Assembly: GCA_964447605.1 (NCBI GenBank)
Contig: CAYUTA010000070.1
Span: 1-12,645 of the forward strand
DNA: 12,645 nt
Source: CAYUTA01 sp964447605
Lineage (GTDB): Bacteria > Bacillota > Clostridia > Christensenellales > CAG-138
Direction: 5' to 3'
In this document: positions 1 through 5,743 of the stretch, one piece after another
Layout of the letters: the number at the start of each line of letters is the position of its first letter
Numbering within the stretch: position 1 is the stretch's first letter
Made by a program: the position numbers and the translations under genes
The notes under the pieces: generated by a model
The model's input: the letters and a program-made list of their open reading frames with translations, nothing else
The model's database searches: none
Told to the model about the DNA's origin: nothing

Positions 1-515
1 TCGCATTTTGCTTGCATAAGCATGGTTGTTATGATTTTAGATACACACTCTAATTGCGTGGGTTTTGCCTGTGCAGGAAAAGCCCGTTTAGGATTCTCCT
101 GTCTAGGCTTTTCCAAGATTGGTTTGTCCAAGACTGGCTTTTCCCGTTTAGGTGATTCCAACGCAGGCAATTCCCTTTTAGGCGTTTCCGGCGCGGGCGG
201 CTGCTCCGACGGAGCGGCATTCTGAGGCGCTTCCCAAATGGTATATTCGGTCACTGTCAACTGCCCCTTGCCGTTACGGACGCGGCGGCGGGTGACATAC
301 CCGCGCTGTTCCAATTCGTGAATCGCGGAATGAATACCGTCAATGCCGTCCTTGCAGATGGCCGAAAGCCCTTGCGTCGTATAGCGCCAATCATCCGGCA
401 GCGAGAGCATAAGGGACAGCAGCCCCTTTGCTTTCAGCGACAGGGCGGTATCTCGTAAATGGTGATTCGCCATAACGGTATAGTCGTGGGTCTTTTCTAC
501 ACGGAATACGGCCAT
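1..515 (-). CDS. Replication-initiator-like winged-helix protein (partial, C-terminus off window)
   Basis: The reading frame is open from ATG at 515 to the window edge (171 codons seen). The start has a GGGAG Shine-Dalgarno 8-9 bases upstream. Residues 1-95 read as the helix-turn-helix domain seen at the N-terminus of replication-initiator or DnaD-like proteins of Clostridial conjugative elements. It opens MAVFRVEKTHDYTVMANHHL, followed by a SLKAKGLLSLMLSLP segment and a recognition region ending in an ELEQRGYVTRRR wing. Residues 110-154 are nine five-residue units of the form E/D/A-x-P-x-x, a proline-rich linker. The DnaD-like C-terminal part would lie outside the window. The family is recognised from memory of the N-terminus; the replication role is inferred from that family and from the neighbouring parA and parB. 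Confidence 0.75.
   Translation of the reverse strand, partial: MAVFRVEKTHDYTVMANHHLRDTALSLKAKGLLSLMLSLPDDWRYTTQGLSAICKDGIDGIHSAIHELEQRGYVTRRRVRNGKGQLTVTEYTIWEAPQNAAPSEQPPAPETPKRELPALESPKREKPVLDKPILEKPRQENPKRAFPAQAKPTQLECVSKIITTMLMQAKC
54..188 (-). repeat. Nine 15-bp degenerate repeats inside the rep-like gene
   Basis: These bases encode residues 110-154 of the rep-like protein as nine 5-residue units (for example ETPKR, ELPAL, ESPKR, EKPVL, DKPIL, EKPRQ, ENPKR). At the DNA level the period is 15 bp, with the recurring core CCTAAACGGGAA or CCTAAAAGGGAA. The array is a protein linker for certain. It could also be an initiator-binding repeat array, since RepA_N-type plasmids keep their origin inside rep. 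Confidence 0.8.
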
Positions 516-538
516 GTTTTCAACTCCCTTCAAACCAG

Positions 539-567
539 AAAAATAAAACGACATCCGTAGATGCCGT
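539..567 (-). terminator. Rho-independent terminator with a UACG tetraloop
   Basis: Read on the minus strand there is an 8-bp stem, ACGGCATC paired with GATGTCGT (one G-U), closed by the very stable C(UACG)G loop. It is followed by TTTTATTTTT. It lies after the stop of the 84-aa gene and before the rep-like gene, so it should end the dinB operon. The plus strand has no T-run after the stem, so it is one-directional. Confidence 0.75.
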
Positions 568-597
568 TACTGAAACGCTTTGATTGTGGGTGTAGTA

Positions 598-852
598 TCA
601 GCAATCACGCCGTTCCACGAACCACTTATCTTCTTCGAGGAACAGATAGGTTTTCCGCGCACCGATCTCCACAGTGTAGCGAATGCCGCAACCGCCCGCC
701 TTCATGCTGGCACGGCGGCATACATCCGTCACCCGATCAATCTCAAATTCACGTCCATCCTCCCAAGTCACCGAAATTGGCATGAGCTTCCCGTCCGGCG
801 TAAACTGTGCCTTGACCGCCACATAGACCTTGGGACTTATCGTTGCTTCCAT
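598..852 (-). CDS. Small protein of unknown function, co-transcribed with the Y-family polymerase
   Basis: This 84-aa protein starts at ATG 852, 11 bases after the polymerase stop codon, with an AAGGCGG ribosome site between them. The two genes are therefore one operon. The protein is mostly beta-like: KVYVAVKAQF and KLMPISVTWEDGREFEIDRV in the first half, then a CRRASMKAGG segment and a RYTVEIGARKTYLFLEEDKWFVER ending. I recall similar small proteins beside Y-family polymerases in Clostridia but know no function for them. The position matches that of YolD beside UvrX in Bacillus, but the sequence does not look like YolD. An accessory or regulatory subunit of the polymerase is a guess from position only. 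Confidence 0.8.
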   Translation of the reverse strand: MEATISPKVYVAVKAQFTPDGKLMPISVTWEDGREFEIDRVTDVCRRASMKAGGCGIRYTVEIGARKTYLFLEEDKWFVERRDC

Positions 853-863
853 ACCGCCTTACC

Positions 864-2117
864 TCACATTGCTTTGAAATAGCCCACAGGGTGAATCGTG
901 TGATCGTCTTTGGGATTGATGTTGGTCAGTGTCTGATCCATGGTGCAGACGGCCCGGCAAATTGAATAGTGTCCGAAGCGTCGTCGCACATCGTCCACCG
1001 TGCGTTCTAATCGTTCCATGCGATCCCGCTCTGCCTCATCCTCAAATAGCGTAAGCTGCTTTGGAGATGTTGCCGTCACAAGGTCGGTGGCCCGAATTCC
1101 TATGGAACGTAGCGGCTTCATCCAGTTATAGTTTGCCCGGAGCAGCTTCATGACGGCATCGTGCAATTCGCTAGCAAGGCAGGTCATGCGCGGCAGTTTC
1201 ATTTGCCGCTCAAACCAGAACAGGCCGTTATCGCGCAAGCTGATCTGTACCGTTCTTGCCAAGAAGCCGGCATCCCGCAATCGCTCCGCAACGCTTTCAG
1301 CCAACATGTAATAGACGATGCTGGCATCCTGTTCATTAACAAGATCACGCGGGGTCGTAGTCGAATTACCGATGCTCTTGATGATGGCATCATCCGTAAT
1401 CCGCATCACAGGAGATGTGTCCTCACCGTTGGCAAAGGCATACAGGACATAACCCCACTTGCCAAACCAGCTATGCAGCAGCGCCGGATCAGAGTTTGCT
1501 ATTTGCCCAATCGTTTCAATTCCGCGATCATACAGTTTTTTCTTCGTAGCCCTGCCGACATAGAGCAAGTCCTCCGCAGCGAGAGGCCAAATCTTATCTC
1601 TATAATTTTGCCGTGTGAACGCTGTCACCGCATCCGGCTTTTTGTAGTCGCTGCCCAGCTTTGCAAACACCTTGTTATAGGATACGCCCACAGATACGGT
1701 GATGCCCAACTCGTCTTTGACCCGCTGCCGAATTTGCTCTGCGATCTCAACACCATCGCCGTACAGACACGTACTCCCTGACACATCCACCCATGCTTCA
1801 TCCAGTCCGAACGGCTCAATCTGATCGGAATAGTCCGCGTAGATGCTTCTAGCCAGGCGTGAATAGCCGAGATACAGATCGTAATGGGGTTGGATAATCA
1901 CGAGTTTGGGACATTTCTCCCGGGCTTGCCAAAGCGCCTCCCCGGTCTTGATCCCGTACCGTTTGGCGTTCTCATTCTTCGCCAATATGATGCCATGCCG
2001 CGCTTCCACATCCCCGCCAACGGCAACCGGCAGTTCCCGGATGGACGGATTATGGAAGCACTCGATGCTGGCATAACAGCTATTCATATCAACGTGCAGA
2101 ATGGTGCGCTCGCTCAT
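864..2117 (-). CDS. dinB: Y-family (DinB/UmuC) translesion DNA polymerase
   Basis: The 417-aa protein has the full Y-family layout for low-fidelity synthesis past DNA lesions. Metal ligand D10 sits in HVDMNSCYAS, with Y15 in the steric-gate position. The catalytic D106-E107 pair is in FGLDEAWVDV, and the palm/fingers motif KLGSDYKKPD is at 153-162. A thumb HhH region lies around 185-210, the little finger from about 240 to 345, and a QLTLFED sliding-clamp binding motif at 354-360. The start ATG at 2117 has AAGGAGAGG upstream. It is the first gene of a two-gene operon, divergent from a LexA-like regulator, with its own promoter and a palindromic operator candidate. All key residues are present, so it is probably active. 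DinB rather than UmuC is my best subfamily call. Confidence 0.93.
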   Translation of the reverse strand: MSERTILHVDMNSCYASIECFHNPSIRELPVAVGGDVEARHGIILAKNENAKRYGIKTGEALWQAREKCPKLVIIQPHYDLYLGYSRLARSIYADYSDQIEPFGLDEAWVDVSGSTCLYGDGVEIAEQIRQRVKDELGITVSVGVSYNKVFAKLGSDYKKPDAVTAFTRQNYRDKIWPLAAEDLLYVGRATKKKLYDRGIETIGQIANSDPALLHSWFGKWGYVLYAFANGEDTSPVMRITDDAIIKSIGNSTTTPRDLVNEQDASIVYYMLAESVAERLRDAGFLARTVQISLRDNGLFWFERQMKLPRMTCLASELHDAVMKLLRANYNWMKPLRSIGIRATDLVTATSPKQLTLFEDEAERDRMERLERTVDDVRRRFGHYSICRAVCTMDQTLTNINPKDDHTIHPVGYFKAM

Positions 2118-2139
2118 ATTGACCTCTCCTTACGCGATC

Positions 2140-2168
2140 ATTGTATATCCATGTTTCATGGATTTCAA
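2140..2168 (-). promoter_or_regulatory. Sigma-A promoter of the polymerase operon
   Basis: On the minus strand, TTGAAA (2163-2168) and TACAAT (2140-2145) are separated by exactly 17 bases. The predicted transcript start, near 2133, leaves a leader of only about 16 bases that begins right at the Shine-Dalgarno site of the polymerase gene. Confidence 0.85.
2147..2163. promoter_or_regulatory. Palindromic operator candidate ATCCATGTTTCATGGAT
   Basis: This is a perfect 7-3-7 inverted repeat that occupies the spacer between the -35 and -10 boxes of the polymerase promoter. Bound protein there would block RNA polymerase. The most likely ligand is the XRE/S24 regulator encoded divergently next door. 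This is inferred from position and symmetry; binding is not shown by the sequence. Confidence 0.7.
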
Positions 2169-2210
2169 TAACTAATATCTTCTAAGTATAGATTTTGTTG
2201 CGAAAACCTA

Positions 2211-2239
2211 TTGAAACCCCATTAGAAAACGAATACAAT
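2211..2239 (+). promoter_or_regulatory. Sigma-A promoter of the regulator-SRAP operon
   Basis: TTGAAA (2211-2216) and TACAAT (2234-2239) are 17 bases apart, the same hexamers and spacing as the divergent polymerase promoter. The predicted start, near 2246, falls at the Shine-Dalgarno sequence GAGGTGG, giving a leader of about 12 bases. No perfect palindrome is seen in this spacer. Confidence 0.82.
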
Positions 2240-2257
2240 AACTTTGAGGTGGAAGAT

Positions 2258-2935
2258 ATGAAGATTGCAGATACATTGGCGTCGCTCCGTAAGAACTGCG
2301 AATTGACGCAGGCACAAGTTTCCCAGTTCCTTGAATCGCACGGCGTGTCGGCTTCGGTCAAGGTGATCTCCAAGTGGGAATGCGGCGGAAGCTTGCCCGA
2401 TGCGCAATGCTTTGTGCTGCTTTGCGATCTGTACGGGGTCAGCGATGTAGTGGGGTTATTCACCGAGCAGCAGGGACAGTCAGTTTTGAATGATCTTGGG
2501 CGGAAACGCCTTGTTGAGTACATGCGCCTGCTCCAATCCAACGATAAGTATCTGCAAGCCCCCGCAAGGCGCATCGTCCGCCAAATCGCGCTATACGATC
2601 TCCCCGTTTCCGCCGGAACCGGCTTATTTCTTGACAGTGACCATTATGAGATGATCGATGTGGACGATACCGTGCCAAGCTGTGCAACGTTTGCGGTGCG
2701 TATCTCCGGTGACAGTATGACCCCGCGCTTTACCGACCAACAGATCGTTTTTGTGCGGCAAACGCCTACGCTCGAAAAAGGCAAATGCGGCATCTTCATT
2801 TTGAACGGGGACGCATACTGTAAACTACTTGGCGGGGATACTGATACTGAATTGATTTCACTCAACAAAAAATACAATCCCATTCGCATCCAGCCAAGTG
2901 ACGAATTGCGGGTTGTGGGAGAGGTCGTAAGCTGA
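2258..2935 (+). CDS. LexA-like XRE-family transcriptional regulator with S24 peptidase domain
   Basis: The 225-aa protein has an N-terminal XRE helix-turn-helix (about residues 5-60, LRKNCELTQAQVSQFLE ... VISKWECGGSLPDAQ) and a C-terminal S24 self-cleavage domain. The catalytic pair is visible: S153 in GDSM and K189 in AYCKL. A matching Ala-Gly cleavage site is at A119-G120 (PVSAG). The family acts as repressors that cut themselves when RecA filaments form on damaged DNA. I chose ATG 2258 because GAGGTGG lies just upstream and the promoter -10 box excludes any earlier start. It is divergent from the polymerase operon and one base upstream of the SRAP gene, so it probably represses both units and itself. 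A UmuD-like partnership with the polymerase is a further, weaker possibility. Confidence 0.9.
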   Translation: MKIADTLASLRKNCELTQAQVSQFLESHGVSASVKVISKWECGGSLPDAQCFVLLCDLYGVSDVVGLFTEQQGQSVLNDLGRKRLVEYMRLLQSNDKYLQAPARRIVRQIALYDLPVSAGTGLFLDSDHYEMIDVDDTVPSCATFAVRISGDSMTPRFTDQQIVFVRQTPTLEKGKCGIFILNGDAYCKLLGGDTDTELISLNKKYNPIRIQPSDELRVVGEVVS

Positions 2936-2936
2936 C

Positions 2937-3500
2937 ATGTGCGGGCGCTACTATACTGCCGACGATGATCTTGAGATTCAGTCCATCCTTGCTGCGCTTG
3001 GGCATGATGAGCGAATCCACACGGGGGAGATATTCCCTACCAACGTTGTGCCTGTTCTTGCCGAAGGCGGAAAACCACGCTTGATGCAATGGGGCTTTGC
3101 CCGCTACAACGGCGGCGGCAAGGTCATTAACGCCCGTAGCGAAACGGCAGCAGAAAAGAACATGTTTTCCAAAGCCATGCGGGAGTGCCGTTGCCTGCTT
3201 CCCGCCAGCTATTACTTTGAATGGCAGCGTTCCGGCAGTACAAAAAAGCAGAAGTTCGCCATCTCCCTGCCGGAAAAGGAAACGCTGTATATGGCGGGTC
3301 TGTATCGGGAAGAAAAAGACCAACCACTGCCTGTCTTTGTGATCCTTACCCAGGATGCAGCGCCAAGTGTATCGGACATCCACGACCGTATGCCCGTGAT
3401 TCTACCCAAAGCGGTACAGTCTCTATGGATCAACAGCGACGATGCCGGACAACTTATGGGGCTGGCAGCGCAGGATTTACAGACTGTTCCAGTCAGCTAA
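2937..3500 (+). CDS. SOS response-associated peptidase (SRAP, YedK/HMCES family)
   Basis: This 187-aa protein belongs to the family that crosslinks to abasic sites in single-stranded DNA through the N-terminal cysteine, shielding them from breakage. The active-site set is complete: C2 (after removal of Met1, in MCGRY), N65 in NARSET, E95 in YYFEW and H149 in HDRMPV. It is somewhat short for the family (usually about 200-230 aa), with an abbreviated N-terminal half. The ATG follows the regulator's stop by a single base, which suggests translational coupling. The shared operon with a LexA-like regulator and the facing Y-family polymerase fit a DNA damage tolerance role, and possibly protection of single-stranded DNA during element transfer. 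Confidence 0.93.
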   Translation: MCGRYYTADDDLEIQSILAALGHDERIHTGEIFPTNVVPVLAEGGKPRLMQWGFARYNGGGKVINARSETAAEKNMFSKAMRECRCLLPASYYFEWQRSGSTKKQKFAISLPEKETLYMAGLYREEKDQPLPVFVILTQDAAPSVSDIHDRMPVILPKAVQSLWINSDDAGQLMGLAAQDLQTVPVS

Positions 3501-3515
3501 ATTGATAGAAGAACG

Positions 3516-3550
3516 AAAACGCTCCGTCCAATGCAGACAGAGCGTTTTTT
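3516..3550. terminator. Bidirectional terminator between SRAP and parB
   Basis: AAAACGCTC (3516-3524) pairs perfectly with GAGCGTTTT (3540-3548), with a further GTC/GAC pairing inside. T-runs follow the stem on both strands. It lies between convergent genes: the SRAP stop is at 3500 and the parB stop at 3552. Confidence 0.88.
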
Positions 3551-3551
3551 A

Positions 3552-4496
3552 CTACCGTTCCATGTCCCGTTGCCGTTTTCGCTGCCATTGTTCCAGCAGC
3601 TTAAAGATAGTGTCCTCCATTTGCTTCGGTGTAAAGCTCTTGGGGAAATACTTTTGCAGCTTATCGCTTGTGAGCGTAATGCGGTCAACCTCTTTCTTTT
3701 CCTCGCTCATGATAGCCGTCATAACGTCCTCGGAGAGTTTGTTATCCTGGCTGAATTTCTTTAACCGCTGGGCTTGGGACAAGGAAGGAGTTGCGAGCTG
3801 TGCCTCCATTGCGTCAAGAAGCTGGGTCTGTTCCTCCGACTTCAGATACGATAATTCCACGGCGGGACTGAATGCGATTTTTCGCTCATCCACCATATCC
3901 AACAATTCGGGAATTAGCTCGGTCAGGCGGATATAACGCTGTACTTGTTTGTAACTTTCGCCTGCTTGCTCGCCAACAATTTCTGTTGAGCGTTTTCCCG
4001 GATAAGTTGGGACAAGTTGTCCCACATTTTCTTTTGGTGGTCGCCCCATTTGCCGATTGAGGGCCTCCAACTTCATTTTACACGCAAAAGCCCGTTCGCT
4101 GGGCAGGATGCTTTCACGCTGCAAATTGGAATCCACCATCACGATCACGGCAGCATCGTCGTCCAGTTCACGGACAAGAACGGGCATGGTCGTCAGTCCG
4201 GCAAGCTCGCTTGCCCGCTTGCGCCGATGCCCCGATACCAGTTCATACCCGCCGTCTTCACGGGGACGGGCAATGGCTGGAACGAGGATGCCGTATTCCT
4301 TGACACTCTCCACGGTGTCCGCCATGCGCTCATCATCCTGTACCTTAAAAGGATGATTTTTGAACGGGTGCAGCTCCGATAGTGGGATTTCTTTTACCTT
4401 TTCATGAAGATTCGCGGCGCGTTCTTCACTGCCCTCGGACGGCTTAAACAGGTCATCGTATGGGTTCAGACTTAGCTTTCTCTCTTTGCCGGACAA
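3552..4496 (-). CDS. parB: ParB/RepB/Spo0J-family partition protein
   Basis: The 314-aa protein has the ParB N-terminal domain. The segment LSELHPFKNHPF (39-50) precedes the nucleotide-binding box GHRRKRASELAG (89-100), where canonical ParB has GERR. DSNLQRE follows at 122-128. A helix-turn-helix around 171-192 (TEIVGEQAGESYKQVQRYIR) would bind parS, and the C-terminus is a basic helix probably used for dimerisation. The start is TTG at 4496, chosen because AAGGAGGTG lies seven bases upstream and no ATG precedes the ParB domain. It overlaps the end of parA by 44 bases, so the two are translated from one transcript. Its role would be faithful inheritance of the excised, replicating form of the element. 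No canonical chromosomal parS (TGTTTCACGTGAAACA) is seen in the window. Confidence 0.92.
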   Translation of the reverse strand: MSGKERKLSLNPYDDLFKPSEGSEERAANLHEKVKEIPLSELHPFKNHPFKVQDDERMADTVESVKEYGILVPAIARPREDGGYELVSGHRRKRASELAGLTTMPVLVRELDDDAAVIVMVDSNLQRESILPSERAFACKMKLEALNRQMGRPPKENVGQLVPTYPGKRSTEIVGEQAGESYKQVQRYIRLTELIPELLDMVDERKIAFSPAVELSYLKSEEQTQLLDAMEAQLATPSLSQAQRLKKFSQDNKLSEDVMTAIMSEEKKEVDRITLTSDKLQKYFPKSFTPKQMEDTIFKLLEQWQRKRQRDMER

Positions 4497-5271
4497 TGTT
4501 CAGCACCTCCTTCGTCAATTCTCTGTACGCTTCTGCGGCTTTGCCCTTCGGGTCGTAGGTATAAATGCTTTTCCCCCCGGCGCTGATTTCGGCGGCGCGG
4601 ACGGACAGGGGAATATCGGTAGAAAACACCTTGATTTTGCCGCCGTAGGTGTCCCGGATGAGGGCACTGATTTCTTTGGCATAGTTCGTGCGATTATCCA
4701 CCATCGTCAAAAGAATGCCGTCGATTTTCAGCTTTCGATTGATACCCGCCCGGACATTTTTTACAGTTTGCAGTAGCAGTTCCAAGCCTTTGGCGGAAAG
4801 GTATTGCGCCTGCACGGGAATCAATACACTGTCGGCGGCGGCAAGAGCGTTGATGGTGAGCATGCCCAGCGACGGCGGGCAATCCAGCAGGATAAAGTCA
4901 TAGTCCTTTTTCACGGTGGCAACGTACTGTTTGAGCAGCATTTCCCGCGACATGATGCCCGCCAGCGCCACTTCGATGCCCGCAAGCTCGATGTTCGCAG
5001 GCAAAAGGTCAACGCCCTCCGGGTGGTGCAGGATGCCTTCACCGGGTTGCAGGGGTTCTTTCCGAATGAGTTTCATGAGGATGGTAGAGAGAGTGACGGG
5101 CAGTGCGTCGGGCTGGGGATGCCCCAAGCTGATGCCCAGTGAGCCTTGCGGGTCAACGTCGATGAGCAATACCCGATTGCCGCTTTGGGCTAGGCCAATG
5201 CCGAGATTGGCCGTCGTGGTAGTCTTGGCCGTGCCGCCTTTTTGGTTGACACAGGCGATGATGTTGGTCAT
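4453..5271 (-). CDS. parA: ParA-family partition ATPase
   Basis: This 272-aa protein has a deviant Walker A motif at residues 11-18 (KGGTAKTT, with Ala where most ParAs have Gly), the signature lysine K11, an IDVDPQG motif at 37-43 and a Walker B region near 130 (FILLDCPPSLG). There is no N-terminal DNA-binding extension, so it resembles the short Soj or type Ib form. I chose ATG 5271 because AAGGAGG precedes it and the protein then begins MTNIIACVNQKGG, as usual for the family. A 14-residue longer reading from 5313 has no such support. It is the first gene of the parAB operon. The 219-base region upstream contains inverted repeats that could be parS or an autoregulatory operator. Confidence 0.93.
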   Translation of the reverse strand: MTNIIACVNQKGGTAKTTTTANLGIGLAQSGNRVLLIDVDPQGSLGISLGHPQPDALPVTLSTILMKLIRKEPLQPGEGILHHPEGVDLLPANIELAGIEVALAGIMSREMLLKQYVATVKKDYDFILLDCPPSLGMLTINALAAADSVLIPVQAQYLSAKGLELLLQTVKNVRAGINRKLKIDGILLTMVDNRTNYAKEISALIRDTYGGKIKVFSTDIPLSVRAAEISAGGKSIYTYDPKGKAAEAYRELTKEVLNIVRQREKAKSEPIR

Positions 5272-5302
5272 GGTGTTCCTCCTTGCGTAAAATGGTACAA
5301 AT

Positions 5303-5326
5303 CGATGGGGCATATTGCTCCCATCG
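5303..5326. promoter_or_regulatory. Inverted repeat upstream of parA (operator or parS candidate)
   Basis: CGATGGG (5303-5309) and CCCATCG (5320-5326) form a perfect 7-bp inverted repeat with a 10-base centre, 32 bases before the parA start. In the transcript it would form a hairpin in the leader. Partition operons often keep parS or a ParA operator here. The role is inferred from position only. Confidence 0.4.
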
Positions 5327-5445
5327 TGATTGAGGTGCTATGAAGTTTTCAGTGCGATCTCGAATGAATAAATTAGCAAGAACCATTCCTGCTTTTACGG
5401 TATACAGTGAGCGTTTTTTCTCGTTTGAAGCTCATTAGAACGGCC

Positions 5446-5460
5446 TTTTCAGTATGAAAA
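5446..5460. promoter_or_regulatory. Palindrome TTTTCAGTATGAAAA upstream of parA
   Basis: This is a perfect 6-3-6 inverted repeat. Its left part, TTTTCAGT, recurs exactly 100 bp away at 5346-5353. It is a candidate ParB or regulator site, and no parAB promoter of good quality could be fixed in this 5272-5490 region. Confidence 0.3.
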
Positions 5461-5490
5461 TGGCAGAACAGCTAGATAAAACGGCAATGT

Positions 5491-5523
5491 AAAAGCCCGA
5501 AAACGTACTGTTTTCGGGCTTTT
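5491..5523 (-). terminator. Terminator of the tRNA-Asn gene
   Basis: A perfect 14-bp stem (AAAAGCCCGAAAAC with GTTTTCGGGCTTTT) encloses a 5-base loop. It ends in a T-run on the minus strand and starts two bases beyond the encoded CCA of the tRNA. The stem is symmetric enough to work from the other side too. Confidence 0.85.
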
Positions 5524-5525
5524 CT

Positions 5526-5601
5526 TGGCTCCCCCTGTTGGACTCGAACCAACGACACTGCGGTTAACAGCCGCATGCTCTACCGACTGAGCTAAGGAGG
5601 A
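5526..5601 (-). tRNA. tRNA-Asn(GTT)
   Basis: The 76-nt cloverleaf is complete, with a 7-bp acceptor stem (one G-U), D arm GCTC/GAGC and a perfect anticodon stem TGCGG/CCGCA. The loop is CTGTTAA with anticodon GTT at 5566-5568. The T arm is GTTGG-TTCGAGT-CCAAC, the discriminator is G and CCA is encoded. I find no promoter directly upstream; the nearest good one is beyond a partial copy of the same tRNA, so this gene may depend on it. The 3' end faces the mobile segment, which suggests this gene was the integration target. Confidence 0.97.
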
Positions 5602-5603
5602 TC
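5576..5603. repeat. 28-bp direct repeat, copy within tRNA-Asn
   Basis: These 28 bases, covering the acceptor 5' strand and the D arm of tRNA-Asn plus two flanking bases, are identical to 5705-5732. The two copies are 129 bp apart in the same orientation. Confidence 0.95.
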
Positions 5604-5673
5604 GCTATGTAGTTTTATGCATTTCTGGCGCTTGATTATTCATCTTGCGTCACCGGGAAATTTCTTTCCCGAT

Positions 5674-5730
5674 TCCTCGGCTTGTCGGTATCAAACCGTA
5701 ACGTTGCTCTACCGACTGAGCTAAGGAGGA
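5674..5730 (-). pseudogene. Broken tRNA-Asn copy (intact 5' part, decayed remainder)
   Basis: On the minus strand, 5730 down to 5705 reproduces the first 26 nt of tRNA-Asn exactly (acceptor 5' strand and complete D arm). The anticodon arm is absent. Further along there is a T-loop-like stretch (CGG-TTTGATA-CCG) and a GAGGA that could pair with the acceptor 5' strand. The second half may therefore be a decayed tRNA end, but that part is weak. The fragment starts about 7 bases after a strong promoter's predicted transcript start, as a genuine tRNA would. Confidence 0.7.
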
Positions 5731-5743
5731 TCATTACCCGATG

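Larger units (their letters stand above)
1..5525. mobile_element. End segment of an integrated mobile element (ICE or plasmid-like)
   Basis: This segment carries a rep-like gene, parA and parB, a Y-family polymerase, a LexA-like regulator and an SRAP protein. This is accessory and plasmid-type content with no housekeeping gene. It stops at the 3' end of a tRNA-Asn gene, the classic integration point for tyrosine-recombinase elements, and the DNA beyond it is GC-richer and chromosomal in gene content. No integrase, relaxase or transfer gene is visible, so these would have to lie to the left of the window. The right boundary at the tRNA is inferred, because the second attachment-site copy is not in the window. 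A stably replicating plasmid is unlikely because the segment is contiguous with holB and ricT. Confidence 0.6.

Noticed and set aside
22..225. Plus-strand frame with a repeated Gly/Ser/Leu pattern
   Set aside because: It is the antisense reading of the 15-bp repeats in the rep-like gene and has no ribosome site.
1161..1781. 206-aa plus-strand frame opposite the polymerase gene
   Set aside because: It is the shadow of a well-supported gene; no recognisable motif or ribosome site.
2195..2257. Longer N-terminus for the LexA-like regulator from TTG 2195
   Set aside because: The promoter at 2211-2239 lies inside this extension, and the ATG at 2258 has a clear GAGGTGG site and fits the family.
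5272..5313. ParA start at 5313
   Set aside because: It adds 14 residues not typical of ParA and ignores the AAGGAGG before ATG 5271.
5153..5386. Minus-strand frame of 77 aa starting before parA
   Set aside because: Most of it is parA read in another frame; the weak AGCAGGA upstream and lack of a known family make a leader peptide unconvincing.
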